Assembly (NCBI GenBank): GCA_020852865.1 | Contig: JADYZZ010000070.1 | Span: forward strand, 1-64,000 | Length of the DNA stretch: 64,000 nucleotides | Direction: 5' to 3' | Source: Rubrivivax sp. | GTDB lineage: Bacteria; Pseudomonadota; Gammaproteobacteria; Burkholderiales; Burkholderiaceae_C | Part shown: piece by piece, positions 26,325 to 34,865 of the stretch | How positions within the stretch are numbered: position 1 is the first letter of the stretch | Layout: each line of letters begins with the position of its first letter | Position numbers and translations under genes: made by a program | Notes under the pieces: model-generated | Databases searched by the model: none | What the model was told of the DNA's origin: nothing | The model's input: the letters and a program-made list of their open reading frames with translations, nothing else

Positions 26325-29300
26325 ATGGACGCATCGACCGAGACCTTGCGCCGCGCGCGCCGCGACGACCTGCTCGCCCTGGCGCGCACGCGGCTGCCGG
26401 CCGAACGCCACGCCGCCTTCGAGGCCTTCAGCGCCGGCTGCTTCGAGCAGCTCGACGAGGACGAACTGGCCGGCCGCAGCGTCGAGGACCTGGCCGGCGC
26501 ACTGCTGTCGCTGTGGCAGCTCGGCGCGCAGCGCACGGCCGGCGCGCCCAAGCTGCGTGCGCTCGCGCCCACCCTGGCCGAGGACGGCTGGGCGTCGCGC
26601 CACACGGTGCTCGAGCTCGTCAACGACGACATGCCCTTCCTCGTCGACTCGACGACGCTCGCGATCAACCGCGCCGGCCTGACGCTGCACCTCATCGTGC
26701 ACCCGATCTTCGCCGTGCGGCGCGATGCCGGCGGCGCGCTGCTCGAGCTGGCCGCGCCGAGCGGCGGCGACGGCATGGCGCACGAGTCGTGGATGCACGT
26801 CGAGGTCGACCGGCTGGTCGAGCCCGAGCAGCGCGCGGCGCTGGCGGCCGCGCTCGAGCAGGTGCTGGCCGACGTGCGTGCCGCCGTCGGCGACTGGCCG
26901 GCGATGGCGCGCCGGCTCGACGAGGCGATCGCCGAGTACGCGGCGCTGCCCGCCGCGCTGCCCGCCGCGCAGGCGGCCGAGAGCCGCGCCTTTCTCGAGT
27001 GGCTGGCGCAGGACCACCTGGTGCTGCTCGGCTACCGCCAGCACGATCTCGTCGTGCACGAGGGCGCCGATGCGCTGCGCCTGGTGGGCGGCAGCGGCCT
27101 GGGCGTGCTGCGCGAGAGCGCGGCCGAGCGCGCCCAGGTCTGCCATTCGGTGCTGCCTGCGGCAGCGCGCGCGATGGCGCGCGCGCCGCTGCCGCTGCTG
27201 GTGGTGACCAAGGCCAACACGCGCTCGACGATTCACCGCCCCGGCTACAGCGACTACGTCGGCGTCAAGCGCTACGACGCGAGCGGCGCGGTGTGCGGCG
27301 AGCATCGCTTCCTGGGCCTGTTCACCTCGAGTGCGTATGCGGCGCGCGTGGCCGAGACGCCGCTGCTGCGCGGCAAGGTCGAGGCGATCGCGCTGCGCGC
27401 CGGGCTGCCGGTGGGCGGGCATCGCGCCAAGGCGCTGGCACACATCCTCGAGGCCTTCCCGCGCGACGACCTGTTCCAGATCTCCGACGACGAGCTGTAC
27501 GAGACGGCGCTGGGCATCCTCGCGCTCGGCGAGCGCCAGCGGCTGCGCCTGTTCCTGCGGCGCGATCCGTACGACCGCTTCGTCTCGTGCCTGCTGTTCG
27601 TGCCGCGCGAGAGTTACGCCACCGAGCTGCGCGTGCGCTGCGAGCGCATCCTGATGGAGGCGCTGGGCGGCACCTCGGCCGAGTTCGACGTGCAGCTGGG
27701 CGAGGGGGCGCTGGCGCGCATCCACTACGTGATCCGCACGACGCCCGGCGCGGCGCCCGCGATCGAGCGCAGGGAACTCGAGGCCCGGCTGGCGCTGGCC
27801 GCGCGGCGCTGGGTCGACCAGCTGCGCGACGCGCTCGTCGACGCCGAAGGCGAGGCGCGCGGCCTCGAGCTGTTCAAGCGCTGGGCCGCCGCCCTGCCGG
27901 CCGACTACCGCGAGCGCGTGGGCGCGCGCGCCGCGCTGGCCGACGTGGCCAAGCTGGCGCAGCTCACGCCCGAGCAGCCGCTGGCGCTGGCGCTGTACCG
28001 GCCGCTGGGCGCCGAGCCCGAGGTCTGGGGCCTGAAGGTCTACCGGCGCGGCGCCGCGGTCGTGCTTTCCGACAGCCTGCCGATGCTCGAGCGCATGGGC
28101 GTGCGCGTGATGGGCGAGCACAACCACCGCATTCCCGACGGCGAGGTGGCGATCTCGCTGCACGACTTCGACCTGCGGCTGCCGCAGGAGGGCTGGGCCG
28201 CCGGCGCCGATGCGCAGGAGGTGGCGCAGCGCTTCGAGGAGGCCTTCGCCAAGGTCTTCGTCGGCGCGGTCGACAACGACGACTTCAACCGCCTGGTGCT
28301 GCGTGCCGGCCTGCCTGCCGACGAGGTGGTGGTGCTGCGTGCCTATGCGGCCTACTGCAAGCAGATCGGCTTCCCGTTCGGCCAGGGCGCGCTCGCCGGT
28401 GCGCTGGTGGCGCAGCCGCGCATCGCCGCCATGCTGATGCGGCTGTTCCGACTGCGCCTGTCGCCCGCCGAGCGCGACGACGCCGCGGCGGCCGCGCAGG
28501 CGTCGGCCATCGGCGCCGCACTCGAGCGCGTCGGCAACCTGTCCGAGGACCGCGTGCTGCGCCAGTTGCTCGGCCTCGTGCAGACGACGCTGCGCTGCAA
28601 CTTCTGGCGCACCGGCGTCGGCCATTCGGGCGCGGCCGGCGCGCGCCGCAGCTTCCTCGCCTTCAAGTTCGATTGCGCGCGCGTGCCCGGGCTGCCCGAG
28701 CCCAGGCCGCTGTACGAGATCTGGGTCTACTCAACGCGCTTCGAGGGGGTGCATCTGCGCGGCGGCATGGTCGCGCGCGGCGGTCTGCGCTGGAGCGACC
28801 GGCCCGAGGATTTCCGCACCGAGGTGCTGGGCCTGATGAAGGCGCAGATGGCGAAGAACATCGTCATCGTGCCGGTGGGCAGCAAGGGCGGCTTCGTGCT
28901 GAAGAAGGCGCCGCCGGCCAGCGAGCGCGAGGCCTTCCTGAAGGAGGGCGTGGCCTGCTACCAGGACTATCTGCGCGGCCTGCTCGACCTCACCGACAAC
29001 CTGGCCGGCGGCCGCACGGTGCCGCCGCCGCTGGTGCAGCGCCACGACGGCGACGACGCCTACCTGGTGGTGGCCGCCGACAAGGGCACGGCCTCGTTCA
29101 GCGACTACGCCAACGCGGTGAGCGCCGAGTACGGCCACTGGCTGGGCGACGCCTTCGCCTCGGGCGGCAGCGTCGGCTACGACCACAAGGGCATGGGGAT
29201 CACCGCACGCGGCGCCTGGGAGAGCGTCAAGCGCGCGTTCCGCGAGCGCGGCGTCGACGTGCAGAACACCGACTTCACCGTGGCCGGCATCGGCGACATG

Positions 29301-31157
29301 TCCGGCGACGTGTTCGGCAACGGCATGCTGCGCTCGCGCCGCATCAGGCTGGTGGCCGCGTTCGACCACCGCCATGTCTTCGTCGACCCGGACCCCGACT
29401 GCGAGGCCTCGTACGCCGAGCGCGAGCGCCTGTTCCGGCTGCCGCGCTCGAGCTGGGCCGACTACCGCGCCGAACTCGTCTCGGCCGGCGGGGGCGTGTG
29501 GAGCCGCAGCGAGAAGAGCGTGCCGCTGTCGCCGCAGGCGCGCGCCGTGCTCGGCATCGAGGCCGAGCAGGCGACGCCTGCCGAACTCGTCGGCGCCATC
29601 CTGCGCGCGCCGGTCGACCTGCTCTACAACGGCGGCATCGGCACCTACGTCAAGGCGAGCAGCGAGACGCACGCCGAGGTCGGCGACCGCGCCAACGACG
29701 CCGTGCGCGTGGACGGCCGCGCGCTGCGCTGCAAGGTGGTGGGCGAGGGCGGCAACCTCGGCTTCACGCAGCGCGGCCGCATCGAGGCGGCGCTGCAGGG
29801 CAACGGCGGCGCGGGCGTCGCCATCAACACCGACGCCATCGACAACTCGGCCGGCGTCGACACCTCCGACCACGAGGTGAACATCAAGATCCTGCTCGGC
29901 CTGGCCATCGCCGACGGCGAGATGACGACCAAGCAGCGCAACGCGCTGCTCGCGCAGATGACCGACGAGGTGGCCGAGCTGGTGCTGCGCGACAACTACT
30001 TCCAGACGCAGTGCCTGTCGATCACCAACCGGCTCGGAGCGCGCCTGCTCGACCAGGAGGCGCGCTTCATCCGCTTCCTCGAAAAGCAGGGGCGGCTCAA
30101 CCGCGCGATCGAATTCCTGCCCGGCGACGACGAGATCGCCGCGCGCAAGGCCGGCGGCGCGAAGCTGACCACGCCCGAGCGCGCGGTGCTCTTCGCCTAC
30201 AGCAAGATGTGGCTGTTCGACGAGATCATCGGCTCGGACCTGCCCGAGGATCCCTGGGTCGCGAGCGCGCTCGAACGCTACTTCCCGGCCACGCTGCGCG
30301 CGCGCATGGGCGCGTACATCCCGCGCCATCCGCTGCGCCGCGAGATCGTCGCCACGCATGTGCTCAACAGCATGGTCAACCGCGTCGGCGCGACCTTCGT
30401 GCACCGTGTCTGCGAGATGAGCGGCGCGGCCGCGTCCCAGGTGGTGCGCGCCTATCTGCTGGCGCGCGAGGTGTTCGGCGTGGTCGAGCTGTGGAAGCAG
30501 GTCGAGGCGCTGGACAACCGGGTGGCCGACGCGCTGCAAGCCGAGATGCTGATCCACGAGGGCTGGCTCACCTCGCGCGCGACGACCTGGTTCCTGCGCT
30601 CGCGCCGGCTGGCCGAGCCGATGGCCGGCACGATCGAGCGGCTGCGCCCGGCCGTCGACGCGCTGGCCGCGCGCCTCGCGCCGCAGGCGCAGCGCTCGGC
30701 ACTGGCCGGCGGCTGGACCGCCGCCGGCGTGCCCGCACCGCTGGCTGCGCGCATCGCCAGCGCCGAGGGTCTGCTCGACGCGCTCGATGTGGCCGAGGCC
30801 GCCGAAACGACGCAGCGCCCCTTCGACGAGGTGTGCGCCGTGCACGCGCGTGTGGGCGAGCGCCTGGGCCTGGCGCGGTTGCGTGCGCAGATCGACGGCC
30901 TGGCGAGCGACTCGTACTGGCAGGGCCGCGCCAAGGCCGCGCTCGGCGACGACCTGGCGGCGTTGCATCGTGCGCTGGCCGAGCAGGTGCTGGCCGGCGG
31001 CGCGAAGGGCGGCGAAGAGCTGGTGGCGCACTGGGAGGCGGCGCATGCGGCGCCGCTCGAGCGCGCGCGCCGGCTGCTGGCCGACCTGGCCGAGGCCAGG
31101 CAGGCCGACCTGGCGATGCTGTCGGTGGCGATGCGCGAGCTGCGCAATCTGGCATGA
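26325..31157 (+). CDS. gdhB: NAD-specific glutamate dehydrogenase, large (180-kDa) type
   Basis: 1610 residues, the size of the giant NAD-GDH class known from Pseudomonas and Streptomyces. The N-terminal third has ACT-like regulatory segments (LVNDDMPFLVDSTTLAINRAGLTLHLIVHPIF). The catalytic part starts around residue 800 (RWSDRPEDFRTEVLGLMKAQMAKNIVIVPVGSKGGFVLKK, from about 826) and is followed by the NAD domain (TVAGIGDMSGDVFGNGML, VVGEGGNLGFTQRGRIEAAL). It oxidises glutamate to 2-oxoglutarate and ammonia, linking amino-acid catabolism to the TCA cycle. ATG 26325 has GGAGA upstream; the track start 15 codons earlier is weaker. Confidence 0.96.
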   Translation: MDASTETLRRARRDDLLALARTRLPAERHAAFEAFSAGCFEQLDEDELAGRSVEDLAGALLSLWQLGAQRTAGAPKLRALAPTLAEDGWASRHTVLELVNDDMPFLVDSTTLAINRAGLTLHLIVHPIFAVRRDAGGALLELAAPSGGDGMAHESWMHVEVDRLVEPEQRAALAAALEQVLADVRAAVGDWPAMARRLDEAIAEYAALPAALPAAQAAESRAFLEWLAQDHLVLLGYRQHDLVVHEGADALRLVGGSGLGVLRESAAERAQVCHSVLPAAARAMARAPLPLLVVTKANTRSTIHRPGYSDYVGVKRYDASGAVCGEHRFLGLFTSSAYAARVAETPLLRGKVEAIALRAGLPVGGHRAKALAHILEAFPRDDLFQISDDELYETALGILALGERQRLRLFLRRDPYDRFVSCLLFVPRESYATELRVRCERILMEALGGTSAEFDVQLGEGALARIHYVIRTTPGAAPAIERRELEARLALAARRWVDQLRDALVDAEGEARGLELFKRWAAALPADYRERVGARAALADVAKLAQLTPEQPLALALYRPLGAEPEVWGLKVYRRGAAVVLSDSLPMLERMGVRVMGEHNHRIPDGEVAISLHDFDLRLPQEGWAAGADAQEVAQRFEEAFAKVFVGAVDNDDFNRLVLRAGLPADEVVVLRAYAAYCKQIGFPFGQGALAGALVAQPRIAAMLMRLFRLRLSPAERDDAAAAAQASAIGAALERVGNLSEDRVLRQLLGLVQTTLRCNFWRTGVGHSGAAGARRSFLAFKFDCARVPGLPEPRPLYEIWVYSTRFEGVHLRGGMVARGGLRWSDRPEDFRTEVLGLMKAQMAKNIVIVPVGSKGGFVLKKAPPASEREAFLKEGVACYQDYLRGLLDLTDNLAGGRTVPPPLVQRHDGDDAYLVVAADKGTASFSDYANAVSAEYGHWLGDAFASGGSVGYDHKGMGITARGAWESVKRAFRERGVDVQNTDFTVAGIGDMSGDVFGNGMLRSRRIRLVAAFDHRHVFVDPDPDCEASYAERERLFRLPRSSWADYRAELVSAGGGVWSRSEKSVPLSPQARAVLGIEAEQATPAELVGAILRAPVDLLYNGGIGTYVKASSETHAEVGDRANDAVRVDGRALRCKVVGEGGNLGFTQRGRIEAALQGNGGAGVAINTDAIDNSAGVDTSDHEVNIKILLGLAIADGEMTTKQRNALLAQMTDEVAELVLRDNYFQTQCLSITNRLGARLLDQEARFIRFLEKQGRLNRAIEFLPGDDEIAARKAGGAKLTTPERAVLFAYSKMWLFDEIIGSDLPEDPWVASALERYFPATLRARMGAYIPRHPLRREIVATHVLNSMVNRVGATFVHRVCEMSGAAASQVVRAYLLAREVFGVVELWKQVEALDNRVADALQAEMLIHEGWLTSRATTWFLRSRRLAEPMAGTIERLRPAVDALAARLAPQAQRSALAGGWTAAGVPAPLAARIASAEGLLDALDVAEAAETTQRPFDEVCAVHARVGERLGLARLRAQIDGLASDSYWQGRAKAALGDDLAALHRALAEQVLAGGAKGGEELVAHWEAAHAAPLERARRLLADLAEARQADLAMLSVAMRELRNLA

Positions 31158-31257
31158 GCGGCGTGCCGGGCCGGCACGCCGGCGGGCGTGCTGCCGTCGC
31201 CGGCGCGGCGTGGGCAGGCGCGCGCTCGGCAGGGCAAGTCCAACCATGGAGTCTTCG

Positions 31258-31749
31258 ATGCGTTCGATCCTCGCCGCCTGGCTGATCACGGCGCTGCTGG
31301 CTGCCTGCGATGCCCAGCGCATCGAGAAACTCGAGGAGGGCGTCGCCACCGAGGCCGACGTGCGCAAGCAGTTCGGCGAGCCGACGCTGGTGGTGGAAAA
31401 GGCCGACGGCTCCAGAGTGCTCGAGTACCCGCGCCAGCCCGAGGGCTGGACCAACTACACGATCGTGATCGGCGCCGACGGCAAGATGAGCGCGCTGCGC
31501 CAGTTGCTCACGCCGACCAACTTCGCGCAGGTCGCGCCCGGCATGCCGCAGGCGCAGGTGCGCAGCATGCTCGGCAAGCCGGCACGCCAGCGCAGGTACG
31601 CGATGAAGCCCGACGAGGAGGTCTGGCAGTGGCGCTTCATCGACGGCAACCAGAAGAAGGTGTTCGGCGTCACCTTCGACCGCGAACAGCGCGTGCTGGC
31701 CACCGGAACGAGCGAAGAACACCCCGAAGACGCGGCCGGCGGCAAGTGA
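31258..31749 (+). CDS. SmpA/OmlA (BamE)-like lipoprotein with two repeated domains
   Basis: 163 residues. A lipoprotein signal ends in LLAAC (Cys17). The mature protein holds two copies of a BamE-like motif, GVATEADVRKQFGEPTLVVEKADGSRVLEYPRQPEGWTNYTIVIGADGK and PGMPQAQVRSMLGKPARQRRYAMKPDEEVWQWRFIDGNQKKVFGVTFDREQ. BamE supports outer-membrane protein assembly; these duplicated relatives are common in betaproteobacteria but their job is not settled. ATG 31258 has GGAG six bases upstream; ATG 31246 is the alternative. It follows the glutamate dehydrogenase gene by 100 bp. Confidence 0.88.
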   Translation: MRSILAAWLITALLAACDAQRIEKLEEGVATEADVRKQFGEPTLVVEKADGSRVLEYPRQPEGWTNYTIVIGADGKMSALRQLLTPTNFAQVAPGMPQAQVRSMLGKPARQRRYAMKPDEEVWQWRFIDGNQKKVFGVTFDREQRVLATGTSEEHPEDAAGGK

Positions 31750-31836
31750 GGCGCCGCGGCCGGCGCGCCACGGCGCGCGGCCGCCGGCCGCGGCCGTGTC
31801 GCTTCACGGGGCGCGCGGCTGCTGGCCGCGGCGAGC

Positions 31837-33036
31837 CTACTTCAGCTTGTGCCCGCAGTTGCCGCAGAACAGGTCATCGGTCGCGACCGATTCTGCGCAC
31901 TTGGGGCATGCCGCCGCCGCGGCCGGCGGCGGCGCGGCCGGCCGGGGCGCTGGCGGCTCCGCCGCGCTCGCTGCGCTCGCCGCGCGCCTGGCCGCCGCTG
32001 CCGCGGCAGCCTGTTCGGCCTGCGCACGCGCACGCTCGCCGGCTTCCTTGGCCGCCTCCTTGGCCTTGGCCGCCACTTCGCCGGCCTTGCGCCGGGCGTC
32101 GTCGAAGCGCGCCCTGATGGCCTGCTCGGTGGCCGTGGCGTCCAGGCCTTCGGATACGCGCAGGTAGATCAGGTTGATGCCCAGCACACCGACTTGCAGC
32201 ACGAGCGTCGCCGCCAGCGCCCACAGCACGCCGGCGCCGACGGCGCCGGCGACCGCATAGCCGCCCATCATCGAGCCCATGCCGGCAAGGATCGATCCCA
32301 TGCCGCCCGTGTCGTAGCCGCCCAGGATGGCGGCCGACATCGCGCTGGCCGGGAAGAAGCCGAACAGCAGCACGCCGCTGACGAAGGCGCCCACGAAGGA
32401 GGCGAGCACACCGACGACCAGCGACAGCGCCACCGTCTCGACCAGCCGGGCGCGCAGGATCGCCGCCGCCTTGGCGATGGCGCCGGAGATCGACGCGCCG
32501 TCCCAGACCGCGCAGATGCTGAGCGCGAAGGCGAAGAACAGGCCGAAGGCGGTGAGGCCGGCGACGATGACGGCCAGCGGAAAGACCACCGTGAACAGCA
32601 CCGGCCCGAGCCAGGGGACCTTGCACAGGAACAGCAGCAGCGCGATCGCCAGGTACAGGCCGAGCGTGGCCAGTGCGATGCCGATGGCCAGCACGATGAC
32701 CTTCGGGATGCAGACCAGGCCGTAGAGCAGTGCGTCGAGCGTCGCGCGCAGCGGCTGCCCGCGCGCCTGGTCCATCAGCAGCACGCCGGCGGCGTTCAGT
32801 CCGGTGTAGGCCAGCACCAGCGCCACCGCGCCGCCCAGCAGATAGGTCGCCGCGCTGAAGCGGCCGAACAAGGCCGCCATCAGCCCGCCGAAGAGCACCG
32901 CGGCGACGAAGCAGCCCAGCATCGCGACGGCGGCGCGCGTGTTGCGCAGGCCGGCGATCGCCTGGAACATGCTCGACAGGGCCGTCGCGGAAATGCCTCC
33001 GCTCGTGCTGCCTGCCTGCTCGACGACTGCTGCCAT
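31837..33036 (-). CDS. Multi-pass membrane protein with C-terminal zinc ribbon, unknown function
   Basis: 399 residues. After a short N-terminal cytoplasmic start there are about six or seven hydrophobic segments (NTRAAVAMLGCFVAAVLFGGLMAALF, TYLLGGAVALVLAYTGL, VIVLAIGIALATLGLYLAIALLLFL, VLFTVVFPLAVIVAGLTAFGLFFAFALSI and more), then an Ala/Glu/Lys helix (AKAKEAAKEAGERARAQAEQAAAAAAARRA), a Pro/Ala spacer and a terminal zinc ribbon CPKC-x11-CGNC. I do not recognise the family. GGAGG precedes ATG 33036. It follows a second zinc-ribbon gene in the same direction (149 bp apart), and the leader between them carries a duplicated start-site sequence. Confidence 0.8.
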   Translation of the reverse strand: MAAVVEQAGSTSGGISATALSSMFQAIAGLRNTRAAVAMLGCFVAAVLFGGLMAALFGRFSAATYLLGGAVALVLAYTGLNAAGVLLMDQARGQPLRATLDALLYGLVCIPKVIVLAIGIALATLGLYLAIALLLFLCKVPWLGPVLFTVVFPLAVIVAGLTAFGLFFAFALSICAVWDGASISGAIAKAAAILRARLVETVALSLVVGVLASFVGAFVSGVLLFGFFPASAMSAAILGGYDTGGMGSILAGMGSMMGGYAVAGAVGAGVLWALAATLVLQVGVLGINLIYLRVSEGLDATATEQAIRARFDDARRKAGEVAAKAKEAAKEAGERARAQAEQAAAAAAARRAASAASAAEPPAPRPAAPPPAAAAACPKCAESVATDDLFCGNCGHKLK

Positions 33037-33143
33037 CACATCCTCCGATCGTGCATTGCACGGGTTGCGCTCCACCTACGGCGTGCCCACGCCGGCCAAG
33101 CTGCCGATCACATCCTGCATTCGTGCACGGCTCGGGTTGCGCT
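33035..33143 (-). repeat. 37-bp direct repeat in the leader of the zinc-ribbon membrane gene
   Basis: Bases 33035-33071 and 33107-33143 are alike at 31 of 37 positions with no gap (ATCACATCCT...CGGGTTGCGCT), 72 bp apart. On the minus strand each copy holds AGGATGTGAT; in the first copy this is the ribosome binding site and start of the downstream gene. In the second copy the same block sits inside a 14-codon frame (ATG 33120 to TAG 33076, MQDVIGSLAGVGTP). It could be a decayed duplicated leader or a small upstream open frame. Confidence 0.75.
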
Positions 33144-33185
33144 GTGGTCCTGCACCGGGGCGGGGCAGCGCGCGGGCGCGGCCTC

Positions 33186-34421
33186 TCACTGCTGATCCGG
33201 GCGCTGGTTCCTCTGCTCGATCTCCCTCAGACGCACGCAGGTCGGATCGTTGGCGAACGCGGCCTTGGCGCACTCGCGAACGAAGCACAGCTGCTCGGCG
33301 ATCAGGTTGCGGCCGGCACAGGCATCGCGCACGGTCGGCGGCGCGGGCGGGGGCGGCGGCGGCGCGGCCGCTGCCGCCTCGCGCGCCCGCGCGGCAGCCT
33401 TGTTGCGTGCCTCCTGCTCGGCGCGCTGGCGTGCCGCCTCGGCCTCGCGCCGCTGGCGTTCGGCGGCCTCGGCCTGCTGGGCCGCCTCGGCGGCCTGGCG
33501 TGCCCTGGCTTCGCGCTCCTGCCGTTCGAGCTGCTCCTTGCTGCGGCGGGCGCGTTCGCCGGCCGCAGCCCCCGGCGACGGACGTGCGGGTGTCGGCGAC
33601 GCCTGCGGCGGCCTGGCGGCGGGCTCGGGCAAGGCGGCCTGCGGCGGGGTGTGCGCGCCGGCGGGTGCGCCGCCGGGTGCGGCGGCGGAAGCGCCGGGCG
33701 CCGCCGCCTGCACCGGCTCCGTCGGGGCCGGCAGCGCGGGCGCAGATGGGGCCACAGGCAGGCCGGTCGGCTCGGAGGCCGGCGACGCCGGCAGCGCGAC
33801 GGTGGGCTCGACCGCCGCGCTGGCGCCCGCGGCCGGTGACGAGGCCTCGCCCGATGCGGGCGTTGTCGTCGCGACTTCCGGGCCGCCGGCAGGCCTGGAC
33901 AACCACCAGTACGCGCCGGCTGCGATTGCGAGCAGGGCGACGCCAGCGGCCGCCCAGGGCAGCATGCCGCCCGCCCGCTTTGCGACGACGGCAGGAGCGG
34001 CCGCCGGCGCCTGCGGCGCGGGCTGCGACGAAGCGGCTCGAACGCCTGCCTGCGCTGCCGGCGCAGCGGGCGGGCGCGATGGTGCCGGCGGTGGTGGAGC
34101 TGGTGGCGGTGGCGGAGGCGGAGGCGGAGGCGGAGGCGGAGGCGGAGGCGGAGGCGGAGGCGATGCCGGCTGTGGCGGCGGCGCCGCGCGCCCCACGACG
34201 CGCGAACCGCTCCGCTGCGGCGGCGCACCCGCTGCCAGATCCGCCCCGCACTTGGCGCAAAAGCGCGTTGCGCTGCGGTTGCCATGGCCGCAGGCAGGGC
34301 ATGCCACGGCGTCGGGCGGTGCCGGTGCGGCCGTCGCGGGCGCCAGCGTCATGCCGCAGGCGCGGCAGAACTTCGCCGCTTCAGCGTTGTGTGCGCCGCA
34401 ACTCGGGCACGCGTGGTCCAC
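33186..34421 (-). CDS. Double zinc-ribbon protein with polyproline tract and one membrane helix
   Basis: 411 residues, unknown family. Order: two zinc ribbons (CPSCGAHNAEAAKFCRACG, about 5-23; CPACGHGNRSATRFCAKCG, about 41-59), a run of about 20 prolines, a Pro/Ala linker, one membrane helix (MLPWAAAGVALLAIAAGAYWWLS, about 152-174), a long Ala/Pro region, a charged coiled-coil-like stretch (RSKEQLERQEREARARQAAEAAQQAEAAERQRREAEAARQRAEQEAR), and a short C-terminal domain with four cysteines (DACAGRNLIAEQLCFVRECAKAAFANDPTCVRLREIEQR). The N-terminal ribbons should be cytoplasmic and the Cys-rich tail periplasmic. It is followed by the other zinc-ribbon membrane gene in the same direction. Confidence 0.82.
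   Translation of the reverse strand: MDHACPSCGAHNAEAAKFCRACGMTLAPATAAPAPPDAVACPACGHGNRSATRFCAKCGADLAAGAPPQRSGSRVVGRAAPPPQPASPPPPPPPPPPPPPPPPPPPPAPPPPAPSRPPAAPAAQAGVRAASSQPAPQAPAAAPAVVAKRAGGMLPWAAAGVALLAIAAGAYWWLSRPAGGPEVATTTPASGEASSPAAGASAAVEPTVALPASPASEPTGLPVAPSAPALPAPTEPVQAAAPGASAAAPGGAPAGAHTPPQAALPEPAARPPQASPTPARPSPGAAAGERARRSKEQLERQEREARARQAAEAAQQAEAAERQRREAEAARQRAEQEARNKAAARAREAAAAAPPPPPPAPPTVRDACAGRNLIAEQLCFVRECAKAAFANDPTCVRLREIEQRNQRPDQQ
34111..34158 (-). repeat. Hexanucleotide repeat (GGCGGA)x8 coding for polyproline
   Basis: Eight perfect copies of GGCGGA lie inside the double zinc-ribbon gene and encode alternating CCG/CCT proline codons, part of a run of about 20 prolines. Because the period is six, slippage would change the number of prolines without a frameshift. 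Long proline runs usually need elongation factor EF-P for translation (established knowledge). Confidence 0.9.
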
Positions 34422-34865
34422 CGCAAGATCCCCCGTTCGATGTCTTTTCGCCGCCGCCGGCGTCGACGGCGATGGCCGGCGTGCACCGACCGCATCGCGG
34501 TCCGCTCGGGCCGCCCACGCGAGCTTCGGACGCGGGCCATGCTAAACGTCGGCGTGAGCCGGCGCAACGGGACCGACGAGACGCGACCGACGAGACGCGA
34601 CCGACGAGAAGGGATCGACGAGAAGGGATCGACGAGAAGGGACAGACGAGAACGGACAGACGAGGCGGGACAGACGAGGCGGGACAGACGAGGCGCAGGC
34701 CCGGCATGGCGGGTGCGGCTTCGGCCGTCCTGCGGGTTGCCCCGGGCGGCCGGGCTCGCCGCGGCGGGCAGAATGCCGGCAGCGCCGCAGGCCGCAAGCC
34801 GCAGGCCCCGGGCCGCACGCCCCATGCAGCCGTCCGCACGGCACCACCGAGAGGAGACCCGCACG
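34422..34865. other. Intergenic region with a 14-bp minisatellite
   Basis: 444 bp between the divergent zinc-ribbon gene and the TAXI binding-protein gene. No gene is supported; track frames through it are basic or low-complexity. It contains the 14-bp tandem array at 34571-34696, an AT-poor stretch after it, and GAGGAG just before the TAXI start. Promoters for both flanking genes are expected here but were not clearly seen. Confidence 0.6.
34571..34696 (+). repeat. 14-bp tandem repeat, nine copies
   Basis: Nine head-to-tail units of exactly 14 bp (GACCGACGAGACGC, GATCGACGAGAAGG, GACAGACGAGGCGG and close variants). GACGAG is invariant, and the variants change gradually along the array from the GACC type through GATC to the GACA type, as expected from unequal duplication. 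It lies 170 bp before the TAXI binding-protein start. Function unknown. Confidence 0.95.

Noticed and set aside
25745-31285. 1846-aa plus-strand ORF overlapping the glutamate dehydrogenase gene
   Set aside because: Alternative frame of the real gene; Arg/Ala-rich and without motifs, whereas the 1610-codon frame matches a known family along its length.
34571-34696. CRISPR array interpretation of the 14-bp repeat
   Set aside because: Units are contiguous without spacers and far shorter than CRISPR repeats; no cas genes are present.
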